Positions 1 to 6,241 of a stretch of 16,073 nucleotides of DNA are shown one piece after another. The stretch covers positions 1 to 16,073 of the forward strand of contig JAVXGM010000021.1 in assembly GCA_036657395.1 (NCBI GenBank), written 5' to 3'. Position numbers and translations under genes: made by a program. Origin of the DNA: JAVXGM01 sp036657395. Its GTDB lineage: Bacteria; Bacillota; Clostridia; Peptostreptococcales; Anaerovoracaceae. Below the pieces are notes generated by a model that was given only the letters and a program-made list of their open reading frames with translations, ran no database searches and was not told the origin of the DNA. Numbering within the stretch: position 1 is the stretch's first letter; each line of letters begins with the position of its first letter.

Positions 1-7
1 TACTCAT
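1..7 (-). CDS. First codons of a gene leaving the window (riboswitch-controlled, product unknown)
   Basis: On the minus strand an ATG (5-7) follows an AGGAGG ribosome binding site (15-20) at a 7-nt distance, and the next codon is Ser. Only Met-Ser is visible, so the product cannot be named. It lies just downstream of the c-di-GMP riboswitch and terminator and follows the pilus operon on the same strand. By analogy with clostridial loci in which c-di-GMP riboswitches precede pilin genes, a pilin or another pilus gene is a reasonable guess, but that is inference only. Confidence 0.6.
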
Positions 8-35
8 AATCGTTCCTCCTTTATAAAAGATATAA

Positions 36-70
36 CAAAAATGCACGGTCTATATTTCTATAACCGTGCA
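36..70 (-). terminator. Intrinsic terminator, probable riboswitch expression platform
   Basis: Perfect 8-bp arms TGCACGGT (42-49) and ACCGTGCA (63-70) enclose a further TATA/TATA pairing (51-54 with 59-62) with one bulged base and a TTTC loop as read on the plus strand. In minus-strand RNA the hairpin is followed by UUUUUG. It sits between the c-di-GMP aptamer and the start codon at 7, as expected for transcription-attenuation control. The aptamer's 3' end has UGCAC (transcript of 96-100), complementary to GUGCA of the terminator's 3' arm (42-46). This offers a possible alternative pairing. Whether c-di-GMP turns the gene on or off cannot be decided by eye. Confidence 0.7.
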
Positions 71-80
71 AAAATTACTT

Positions 81-184
81 GTACAGGATTCTTCAGTGCA
101 GCTGGCTATCATTTTACAGACCCTATAGTTTTGCGTAGCTGGATTTCTCCAGGGTTGCCTCAATATTGATTTGCCTTAGTGTAC
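81..184 (-). ncRNA. c-di-GMP-I (GEMM-I) riboswitch aptamer
   Basis: Read on the minus strand, the region has the GEMM-I signatures in the right order. A GGCAACCC segment (152-159; family GGCAAACC) comes first. It is followed by a perfect 5-bp P2 stem CTGGA/TCCAG closed by a GAAA tetraloop (139-152). Next is ACGCAAAACTATAGGGTC (119-136), which matches the conserved ACGCAAAGC..AGGGTCT stretch. Last is TGATAGCCAGCTGCA (97-111), which matches the P3 tetraloop-receptor segment. The outer P1 stem is less certain; GTACA (180-184) can pair with TGTAC (81-85). The aptamer starts about 30 nt after the stop of the SARP-like gene and is followed by a terminator and a gene start. Differences from consensus are GGCAACC for GGCAAACC and a short P3. 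Confidence 0.82.
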
Positions 185-211
185 TACCTATAAATGAATA
201 TTGCAATGAAT

Positions 212-1399
212 TTATTTATCCGATGTTAAGGGCTTAAGCTTATAGCTGATTACAAATTCTGGTGCTGCGTTGTTACTGTAAAATGCCTTCTTTACTCGTT
301 CTATGGCAAGGGCTCCCGTTTTGTAATTTATTGCAGGAAGCAAGATGGCAAATTGAGAGGGTCCATATCTAGAAATTGTATCTCCCTTTCTTAGATTTTT
401 TTTCAGAGTATCTAAAAATTGTTCCATAACCTTATTTAATAGCAGTAAGTTTGTGTCTTTGTGTTGCTGAAAAGGAGTAATAGTTATAACGCCTAAGAAT
501 ATAGTCACATTTAACCTGTGTAGATTCCTTACATTCAGCTGATAAATATCTTTAAATATTGAGTAGTTACACACGAAAGCTGAATTGTCTTGCTCCCCAT
601 CTTGGAGTTCTTCACGAATTGTATCCAGGCTTGCATTTGCATCTTTTTCTAGCCTCACTAGATTTTTATAAAATAAGAGAATCTCTGTAGAAGGAGTGAC
701 ACCAAGCTGGGTATAATGTAAATTGACTGTATAATTATAATGAGCCATGGCCTCGTTTTTCATATCAAGAGCCAACATTGCCTCCATTAATTCTAGATTT
801 AAGGTTGAGTCAAACTTATCAATTTCCAAACCTTTTCTAGCGACCTGCATAATTTGGATATATCGTTTTTCTTTTTTTAATAGTTCTATATAAAGATGAA
901 GGCACTTCACATAGTTGTTATGATAATACATACTCTTTGACACAATCCAAGTTTGTGTATCATACCCTGCGAGTAAATCTCCCTGGTAAAGACTGAGCAT
1001 CTCTTCCATCATATTATTCATTTCTTCGTCTGTATTTTTGTGGGTCAATACCTTATTGCACAATTTTTCAAATTCAAAGATGTCAATTTGTTCATTAAGC
1101 TGATCATTCCAGCAATATGAACCTTGTTTAGTGACTACTCCATCAGCAATACCAAGATCCTTAAGACTTTGCCTAAGCCGACTAATAAGGGTTTTTAAGG
1201 AACTCTCCGGATTAGTATTTGCTTCCCCTGGCCATATGTCTTCAAAAATGCTGAAGTTGGAAATTGCATTCCCCTTATTTAAGATCAAATATTGTAATAT
1301 GGCTAGTTTCTTTTTTGAATTTCCAAGCTCTGGTACGATATCTTTACCATCTACGCAAATTTCAAACTTTCCTAACATTTCTACATTTACTTTTGTCAT
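212..1399 (-). CDS. SARP/BTAD-type transcriptional regulator with degenerate GGDEF-like domain
   Basis: A 395-residue protein. Residues 1-100 resemble an OmpR-type winged helix (SSLKTLISRLRQSL recognition region). Residues 107-250 match a bacterial transcriptional activator domain (LYQGDLL, then helical repeats and QLGVTPSTE). The C-terminal part, about 285-390, resembles a diguanylate-cyclase fold: RKGDTISRYGPSQFAILLP (337-355) aligns with the usual RxxD-x5-GGDEF-aillP. GGDEF is replaced by GPSQF (346-350), so cyclase activity is not expected, but the RxxD inhibitory-site motif (337-340) is intact at the correct distance. No phosphodiesterase or membrane segment is seen. The start has AAGGAG six nt upstream and lies 11 nt after pilT's stop, so it is the last visible gene of the pilus operon. 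It probably regulates this locus in response to c-di-GMP (inference). Wing and BTAD calls are firm; the GGDEF relationship is from motif alignment. Confidence 0.8.
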   Translation of the reverse strand: MTKVNVEMLGKFEICVDGKDIVPELGNSKKKLAILQYLILNKGNAISNFSIFEDIWPGEANTNPESSLKTLISRLRQSLKDLGIADGVVTKQGSYCWNDQLNEQIDIFEFEKLCNKVLTHKNTDEEMNNMMEEMLSLYQGDLLAGYDTQTWIVSKSMYYHNNYVKCLHLYIELLKKEKRYIQIMQVARKGLEIDKFDSTLNLELMEAMLALDMKNEAMAHYNYTVNLHYTQLGVTPSTEILLFYKNLVRLEKDANASLDTIREELQDGEQDNSAFVCNYSIFKDIYQLNVRNLHRLNVTIFLGVITITPFQQHKDTNLLLLNKVMEQFLDTLKKNLRKGDTISRYGPSQFAILLPAINYKTGALAIERVKKAFYSNNAAPEFVISYKLKPLTSDK

Positions 1400-1410
1400 T
1401 TATCTCTCCT

Positions 1411-2469
1411 TTACAATTTTCGCTTAAAGGTCTCCGGTGAAAAGCTATGTGCTGCAGCCGTGTATTCATCGATAACCCCGCTTTTATATAATTCCATCAA
1501 ACTAGCATCCATGCTGATCATTTTATCCTTACTTCCAGAATAAATTGTCGATTCTATCTGATGGGTCTTCCCATCTCTAATCATTGCTTTAATAGCTTGA
1601 GTTGCCATCATTACTTCAAAGGCTGGCACGATGGTCTGATCCTTACTTATAATAAGCTGCTGTGATACCACGGACTTAAGAACCATGGAAAGCTGCAATC
1701 TGATCTGTGATTGTTTCTGAGATGGAAACACATCCACAATACGATCAATAGTGTTTGCCGCTCCCATGGTATGCAATGTGGAAATAACCAGATGGCCGGT
1801 TTCTGCCGCCGTCATAGCAATATTAATTGTCTCAGGGTCACGTAATTCTCCAATGAGAATTACATTTGGGGTCTGGCGAAGGGATGCTCGCAGTGCTGTC
1901 AGATAACTTTCTGTATCTAATGAAATCTCCCTCTGGCTCACAATACTTTTTTTATGGTGATGAAGGAATTCTATCGGTTCTTCCAAGGTAATAATATGTC
2001 CATTTTGAGTGGAATTAATCTCGTCAATAAGGCATGCCAATGTGACTGACTTTCCACTTCCTGAAGGCCCAGTAATTAAGATCAGACCCTTTTTTATTTT
2101 TGTTAAGTTCATCACTTCTTCTGGTATTCTCATTTCTTTTGGACTTGGCAAATTAAATGGGATTACCCTTATTACTGCGGCCAAGGATCCTCTCTGCTTA
2201 TATACGCTGGCTCTATACCTGGCAACTCCTGGTATGGCCAAGGAGAAGTCATCATCTCCCGTAGTTTTTACCCTTTCAAAATTTCTATTTCCCGCCAAGG
2301 CATAAATGTCGGCGATCAATCCTTCCGCTTCTGAAGACCTAATAATCTCAGATGAAAAATTCTCTATCTTATTATTTATTTTCAAGCCTAATGGCCGTCC
2401 TGCAATAATAAAAACATCTGATGCTTTCTTTACTGTGGCCATTTTTAATGCTTCTGTAATATCTGCCAT
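1411..2469 (-). CDS. pilT: Type IV pilus retraction ATPase PilT
   Basis: A 352-residue hexameric secretion/twitching ATPase of the PilT/VirB11 family, of usual length for PilT. Visible motifs are Walker A GPSGSGKS (134-141), Asp box HIITLEEPIEF (158-168), Walker B region VILIGELRDPET (203-214) with catalytic Glu208, and His box TGHLVISTLHTMGAANTIDR (224-243). It acts at the cytoplasmic base of the pilus, where PilT normally drives fibre disassembly and twitching. It overlaps the preceding pilin-like gene by 25 nt, and its ribosome binding site AAGGAG lies inside that gene, about 10 nt from the ATG, so the two are probably translationally coupled. No PilB-type extension ATPase is in the window; either it is encoded nearby or this ATPase has a broader role. 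Confidence 0.93.
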   Translation of the reverse strand: MADITEALKMATVKKASDVFIIAGRPLGLKINNKIENFSSEIIRSSEAEGLIADIYALAGNRNFERVKTTGDDDFSLAIPGVARYRASVYKQRGSLAAVIRVIPFNLPSPKEMRIPEEVMNLTKIKKGLILITGPSGSGKSVTLACLIDEINSTQNGHIITLEEPIEFLHHHKKSIVSQREISLDTESYLTALRASLRQTPNVILIGELRDPETINIAMTAAETGHLVISTLHTMGAANTIDRIVDVFPSQKQSQIRLQLSMVLKSVVSQQLIISKDQTIVPAFEVMMATQAIKAMIRDGKTHQIESTIYSGSKDKMISMDASLMELYKSGVIDEYTAAAHSFSPETFKRKL

Positions 2470-2843
2470 TTATAAACATCTCCTTTTCCCTCTGGGGTAA
2501 ATCCAGCCTTAACCTTCAGGATTTTTTCCCTTCCCACTTTTATATCAAAAGAGATAATTTGCGTATTCCCTTTTGAGGTCACAACATATCTTTTTTCTTC
2601 TACTAGCTGATTTAATTTGCCCTTTTTTATTTCCCGAGAAATTTCTGCCATCTTCAAGTTGGCCTCGCTATCGGCTTTATAGAATCCATCTACTGAAGCT
2701 TTAGTCTTTTGGCTTAACTGATACTCTGTGTCTGCTGATATGTAGGTAAGAATTGCAAAGCAAGATATTGTAAGAATAATAAGCACCACTACTAAAGATA
2801 TTACTCCCATGCCCAGAAAGAACCCTTGTTTTTTACTACTCAT
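2445..2843 (-). CDS. Small pilin-like membrane protein (minor pilin candidate without Glu5)
   Basis: A 132-residue protein with a short basic N-terminus, one hydrophobic segment (about 8-38) and a soluble C-terminal domain. The N-terminus KKQG-FFLGM resembles a prepilin cleavage site (Gly before Phe), but position +5 is Met rather than Glu. In type II secretion the tip pseudopilin GspK also lacks Glu5, so a tip subunit is possible; this is inference. The ATG at 2841-2843 is preferred over the GTG immediately before it because AGGAGG lies 8 nt upstream. It overlaps the stop of the upstream gene by 8 nt and runs 25 nt into pilT. No characterised family is recognised beyond similar proteins in clostridial pilus clusters. 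Confidence 0.72.
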   Translation of the reverse strand: MSSKKQGFFLGMGVISLVVVLIILTISCFAILTYISADTEYQLSQKTKASVDGFYKADSEANLKMAEISREIKKGKLNQLVEEKRYVVTSKGNTQIISFDIKVGREKILKVKAGFTPEGKGDVYKWQILQKH

Positions 2844-3273
2844 CACTTTGTCCTCCTGTAAACTGATTTATTTTTAAGGAATAGATTTCCCTTTTAGAAT
2901 CAATCTCCCTGAAAACAATGTTAGCTACCAAAATATTGTCTTTTTCATGGCCGGTTACAAGACAATAGTAATTACTTTCTTCTTTAGTACAAAAGCTCCA
3001 ATCATTTTTATAATAAATGGTAAAGCCATTTTTGTCTATATTTTTTACCCCAAAGATCTTGGCTGTTTTCTCCAGGTCACCATTTTGAGATTTTATAGTA
3101 TCGACAACGGTCACTCCATTTATTACTCCTTGATTAAGGTCATTTGCCTCTTTATTTTTATTATCTGCACTTACAAACACGAGGACACAAATTATAAGGG
3201 AAACAACAAAAAATATGGAAAGTATAGCTAGCTCTATCATTATTAAATACGATCTTGATTTTGTCTGGCTCAC
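2836..3273 (-). CDS. Pilin-like membrane protein (candidate minor pilin)
   Basis: A 145-residue protein with the N-terminus SRSYLIMIELAILSIFFVVS followed by more hydrophobic residues to about 35. The Glu14 in front of the hydrophobic stretch resembles the Glu5 of type IV pilins, but the expected Gly at -1 is absent (YLIMIE). Processing by a classical prepilin peptidase is therefore uncertain. The rest is a soluble beta-rich-looking domain with two cysteines (CTKEE... NYYC) that could form a disulfide outside the membrane. The GTG start is supported by GGAGG 7 nt upstream and by a 4-nt GTGA overlap with the stop of the preceding gene, indicating coupled translation. Position between pilC and pilT supports a pilus role. 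Confidence 0.72.
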   Translation of the reverse strand: MSQTKSRSYLIMIELAILSIFFVVSLIICVLVFVSADNKNKEANDLNQGVINGVTVVDTIKSQNGDLEKTAKIFGVKNIDKNGFTIYYKNDWSFCTKEESNYYCLVTGHEKDNILVANIVFREIDSKREIYSLKINQFTGGQSDE

Positions 3274-3767
3274 TTGCTTACCTCCAAAGTTTCTCCTGGC
3301 AAATAAATGTTTACCGTCGAGCTTTCTCCTCCCTCACCAACAACTATAACCTTAAGCAAATTATCTTTTAAGGGGATGAATTTTAGGGATTGTAGTTTCA
3401 TGACTTCCTGACCAAACCCTTTAGAAACAGTTGTTCCTGCTTTCACTGTGGCTTCTCGCAATTTTCCCTGTGCTAAAAATATCCAGGTTTCCATAGGTTC
3501 CTTTAAGATATTGCTTTCTAGCACCAAAGCCTTCTCACCTGTAGTTAATTTGGATATGGATATTCCTCCCACCTGGCCATTTTGATGAAGCTTCTCCATG
3601 AAGTAGAGAGAAGTTATCCTAGTTTCGTCTGCTGTATTGTTTTTGGCTACAGTTTTTTCATACACGTTTGCCCCCAGGGCTATTAAAGCAACTGAACACA
3701 CAGCAAAAACCCCAATAAGAACGAGGATAAATAAATTATGGATATTGTGTTGCCTGCTTTCCTTCAT
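3270..3767 (-). CDS. DUF4860-type pilus-locus membrane protein
   Basis: A 165-residue protein. The N-terminal HNIHNLFILVLIGVFAVCSV region leads into one transmembrane helix (about 11-33), then LGANVYEKTV and a soluble C-terminal part. This pattern matches my recollection of DUF4860, a family of unknown function found in clostridial type IV pilus-like clusters. The ATG has AGGAAG about 6 nt upstream. The gene starts 9 nt after the previous stop and overlaps the next gene by 4 nt. A pseudopilin or anchoring accessory role is plausible from topology and context; no catalytic motif is visible. The family assignment would need a profile search. Confidence 0.7.
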   Translation of the reverse strand: MKESRQHNIHNLFILVLIGVFAVCSVALIALGANVYEKTVAKNNTADETRITSLYFMEKLHQNGQVGGISISKLTTGEKALVLESNILKEPMETWIFLAQGKLREATVKAGTTVSKGFGQEVMKLQSLKFIPLKDNLLKVIVVGEGGESSTVNIYLPGETLEVSK

Positions 3768-3776
3768 GATTACTTC

Positions 3777-4088
3777 CTATTGCTTTGCAGCAAATACTCC
3801 AATTTCCGGCATCATATTTGAGCCGATAAATCTATAGTGATACACGTATTTTTTTGTATCAAGGGATAATGTATAGTTGTTTGCCAAATAAGCTATATCC
3901 TTTGGATATGCTCCTTCCAAACAATAACACTGCACTGTATATTTTCTTATGGCATCTTCCATCAGCTTTATTTCATTGTCGGTTACCCTATTTGATAGTC
4001 TGTTTGCATACAAAACAATCCCCATCACAATAAGTATTAAGATGAGCACTTTGACTAAAGTTCCAATTAAATTGTATTTGTTTTCCAT
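3777..4088 (-). CDS. Small membrane-anchored pilus-locus protein, function unknown
   Basis: A 103-residue protein with one N-terminal hydrophobic helix (about 8-27) and a short extracytoplasmic-looking domain carrying CYCLEGAYP (54-62) and GSNMMPEI (89-96). The pattern helix, then an amphipathic ...AIRKY segment, then C-x-C-LEG-x-YP resembles small pilin-like proteins recalled from clostridial pilus clusters, where YP after a helix is common in pseudopilins. No Gly/Glu5 prepilin site is present. It starts 12 nt after the pilC stop with a GAGG site. The paired cysteines 54 and 56 might be redox-active or structural. Confidence 0.68.
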   Translation of the reverse strand: MENKYNLIGTLVKVLILILIVMGIVLYANRLSNRVTDNEIKLMEDAIRKYTVQCYCLEGAYPKDIAYLANNYTLSLDTKKYVYHYRFIGSNMMPEIGVFAAKQ

Positions 4089-4100
4089 GAAAAACCTCTA

Positions 4101-5150
4101 TCACATTAGCGTCATAATATTCATCAGCGGTAACATAACGGAAAGTAACACGCCTCCAATTATTAGCGCAGTAATAATTACTAGAGTGGGTTCAATAACC
4201 CCGATAAGCTTATTAATCCATTGTTCTGTGTCGTCTGCACATCTCTCAGCAACTGTATCCATCATTTCATCTGTGCGCCCTACCTTTTCACCTATGGCGA
4301 TCATTGCTGTATATTCTAAAGAAAACAGTTGGCTCTGATTTAGGCCTACAGGCAAGGTCTGACCTTCATCCATAAGGTCTTTCAGCTTATCTATTTTTAT
4401 TTGTGCCTTTGGTGAGTTTGTTAAGTCTTCACTCATTTCTATAGCATCTTCTATGTTTGCACCACTAGAAATCAGCAGGGACATGGCGAATGTAAATCTT
4501 CCTATTGCTGAACGCTCTGCGATCTTTCTTGTGAAAGGAAACCCTTCATAGATTTTGACTATAATTTTTTTGCCACCTTCAATTTTGCTGCAAATCATCC
4601 ATGCAGCTATAAAAATTACAACAAGAGCAGCGATTCCTATTACCACCCCTGCGATAATGTTTCCAGAATCAGCCATTTTCTGTAGTAAGTGGGGCATTTG
4701 GGCACCTGCCTGGTGAAACACATTTGAAAAAATAGGCAACACTTTTACCATTAAAATTGTCATAACACAGATCATTACTCCTACCATGACAAGGGGGTAA
4801 ACAATGGCATTCTTAGCACTTCTCCTAATGTTTTCTGTTCGCTGAAAATATAAAAATAAAGAGGCAAATACCTCTTCTAATTTTCCTGAAGCTTCTCCCA
4901 CCTCCACTAATTGTGTCATGTACACAGGGAAACACTTAGCTTCCTTTAGGGATTGTGCCAAAGGTATTCCCTGGTTTACATCTTCTGCCAATCTTTTATA
5001 AAGTTGTTTTTCCTCTGCCGTCTCGCTGTTTTCTTCCATAATATAAAATCCATCATAAAGAGAAATACCCCCATGAAGAAACATACTCATTTCCCTGGAA
5101 AAAAATGCGGCTTTTGTCCATGTGATTTGTTTGATTTTTTTAGGTGCCAT
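4101..5150 (-). CDS. pilC: Type IV pilus inner-membrane platform protein PilC (GspF family)
   Basis: A 349-residue polytopic membrane protein with two T2SSF domains (about 15-135 and 215-338). Both carry the family pattern: ...GIPLAQSLKEAK-FP...LVEVGEASGKL in the first and SSGANIEDAIEMS...TAMIAIGEKVGRTDEM in the second. Three hydrophobic segments lie near 115-142, 164-187 and 315-346. PilC couples the cytoplasmic ATPases to pilin insertion and removal at the base of the fibre. The frame is open back to 5219, but the ATG at 5150 is preferred: GGAGGAAG lies just upstream, the family N-terminus begins there, and a longer start would overlap the previous gene by about 60 nt. It begins 10 nt after the transglutaminase gene stop. 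Confidence 0.92.
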   Translation of the reverse strand: MAPKKIKQITWTKAAFFSREMSMFLHGGISLYDGFYIMEENSETAEEKQLYKRLAEDVNQGIPLAQSLKEAKCFPVYMTQLVEVGEASGKLEEVFASLFLYFQRTENIRRSAKNAIVYPLVMVGVMICVMTILMVKVLPIFSNVFHQAGAQMPHLLQKMADSGNIIAGVVIGIAALVVIFIAAWMICSKIEGGKKIIVKIYEGFPFTRKIAERSAIGRFTFAMSLLISSGANIEDAIEMSEDLTNSPKAQIKIDKLKDLMDEGQTLPVGLNQSQLFSLEYTAMIAIGEKVGRTDEMMDTVAERCADDTEQWINKLIGVIEPTLVIITALIIGGVLLSVMLPLMNIMTLM

Positions 5151-5160
5151 AATCTTCCTC

Positions 5161-6084
5161 CTAATAATAATATAGTGCGTTATATCTGCTGTCATCGTCA
5201 ATATAACCTTCCTTATCACCAGTTGAGGCTGCTTTAGTTGGATCCATCAGTTCCCACGATTTTCCGTCGAATTCAATCACTCCGTCTATCCAACCAGTCT
5301 CCTTACTATATACGCTGATCCATGCGTGATAAGCTTCCCCTACATACCCGATCACCAGCTTAGTTGGGATATGTTGTATCCGAAGCATCCCACTCATTAC
5401 TGCTGCATAATCAAAGCAAATTCCAGTCTTACTTTCTAGTATATGTTCTAGGTTTGGCAAATAGTCTGTTTCTACATTTGCTGCAAGTTGCTCATCGTAT
5501 GTTATGTTTTTAGTCACATAATGGTACACATCTTCCACTTTGTCTAAATCGTCTTCACTGCTGGCTGTAACTTCCCGACTAAGTTGTATAATACTATCAT
5601 CTTTTCCGTAATTGATGTATTGGCTAGGATAGAGAAATGGGGAATTTTCGTCTTCCAGTTTTACTGTTACCGACTCGCTATACACCTGATAGTACTGGGT
5701 TCCGCTAATATTTTCAAATACGTTTATATCATACTGACCGCTTCCTTCTGTGAATGGAAATATTTCATATTCTCCCTTTTGCAAAAGGTTGTATGTGTAA
5801 GTAATCCCATCTTTTACTACTTGAAGTTTTACTTTTTCGTTGCTTCCTAAATATTTGACGCACATATATCCTTGGTTTTTGTTTGAAATATCTAGCTTAA
5901 CGGTATCATTTCCTGTAACTTTTTTCCCTGTAGCCTTGGAAATCAACACTTCTTTAGATGGTGAGTTAGTCACGTCATCAGATTGATTTGATGATCCTGA
6001 AGGAGCATTTCGATCACATCCTACCATAGTCAATAATAACATTGTCATCATCACAATTGCTGCAATTAATCTTAGCCCCTTCAT
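5161..6084 (-). CDS. Transglutaminase-like lipoprotein at the head of the pilus operon
   Basis: A 307-residue predicted lipoprotein. The hydrophobic signal peptide ends in MVGC (Cys23 as the lipidated residue), followed by a Ser/Asn/Asp-rich linker and a beta-sandwich-like region to about 150. A transglutaminase-like cysteine-protease-fold domain follows (about 155-300). The catalytic triad is visible: Cys223 (KTGICFDYA), His253 (AYHAW) and Asp281 (ELMDPT). The enzyme would act outside the membrane, cleaving or cross-linking peptide or amide bonds; the substrate is unknown. The ATG at 6084 (AAGGTG just upstream) is preferred over a GTG at 6102, because the -10 box at 6116-6121 puts transcription start near 6109, leaving almost no leader for the GTG. 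Its position directly before pilC suggests a role with the pilus or cell-wall passage. Confidence 0.85.
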   Translation of the reverse strand: MKGLRLIAAIVMMTMLLLTMVGCDRNAPSGSSNQSDDVTNSPSKEVLISKATGKKVTGNDTVKLDISNKNQGYMCVKYLGSNEKVKLQVVKDGITYTYNLLQKGEYEIFPFTEGSGQYDINVFENISGTQYYQVYSESVTVKLEDENSPFLYPSQYINYGKDDSIIQLSREVTASSEDDLDKVEDVYHYVTKNITYDEQLAANVETDYLPNLEHILESKTGICFDYAAVMSGMLRIQHIPTKLVIGYVGEAYHAWISVYSKETGWIDGVIEFDGKSWELMDPTKAASTGDKEGYIDDDSRYNALYYY

Positions 6085-6115
6085 TGGCACCTTCTTTCTC
6101 ACTATTCATTCGTAT

Positions 6116-6144
6116 ATTTTACCAGTTTTTAAGGTGAATTGCAA
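6116..6144 (-). promoter_or_regulatory. Sigma-A-like promoter of the pilus operon
   Basis: On the minus strand a TTGCAA -35 box (6139-6144), an exact 17-bp spacer and a TAAAAT -10 box (6116-6121) preceded by TG-G (extended -10) are seen. The predicted start is about 25 nt before the preferred ATG at 6084. This is the only good promoter seen before the run of minus-strand pilus genes, so it probably drives everything from the transglutaminase gene to the SARP-like regulator. Confidence 0.72.
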
Positions 6145-6161
6145 TGTGGCTAACCTATAGG

Positions 6162-6212
6162 AAACGGTAGGTCAGAGCGCTTTCTTATAAAGGTGATTCT
6201 TTCCTACCGTTT
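6162..6212 (-). terminator. Inverted repeat, possible terminator of the flavodiiron gene
   Basis: Perfect 10-bp arms AAACGGTAGG (6162-6171) and CCTACCGTTT (6203-6212) enclose 31 nt that can form a small inner CTTT/AAAG hairpin. It lies 30 nt past the stop of the flavodiiron fusion and upstream of the pilus promoter. On the minus strand only UUU follows the stem, so it is a weak intrinsic terminator. On the plus strand TTTTATCTATTT follows, but no plus-strand gene ends here. An mRNA-stabilising 3' structure is an alternative. Confidence 0.5.
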
Positions 6213-6241
6213 TATCTATTTCCTTTGTTTATGTAATGCCA

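Noticed and set aside
2947..3231. Plus-strand open frames inside the pilus genes (also 1131-1427, 2009-2305, 3949-4338, 5584-5850)
   Set aside because: They lie opposite well-supported genes, lack ribosome binding sites and recognisable motifs, and are antisense shadows.
5151..5219. N-terminal extension of pilC to 5219
   Set aside because: It would overlap the transglutaminase gene by about 60 nt and lacks a ribosome binding site; ATG 5150 has GGAGGAAG and starts at the family N-terminus.
6085..6102. GTG start for the transglutaminase gene at 6102
   Set aside because: Only about 7 nt after the predicted transcription start and without a ribosome binding site; ATG 6084 with AAGGTG fits better.
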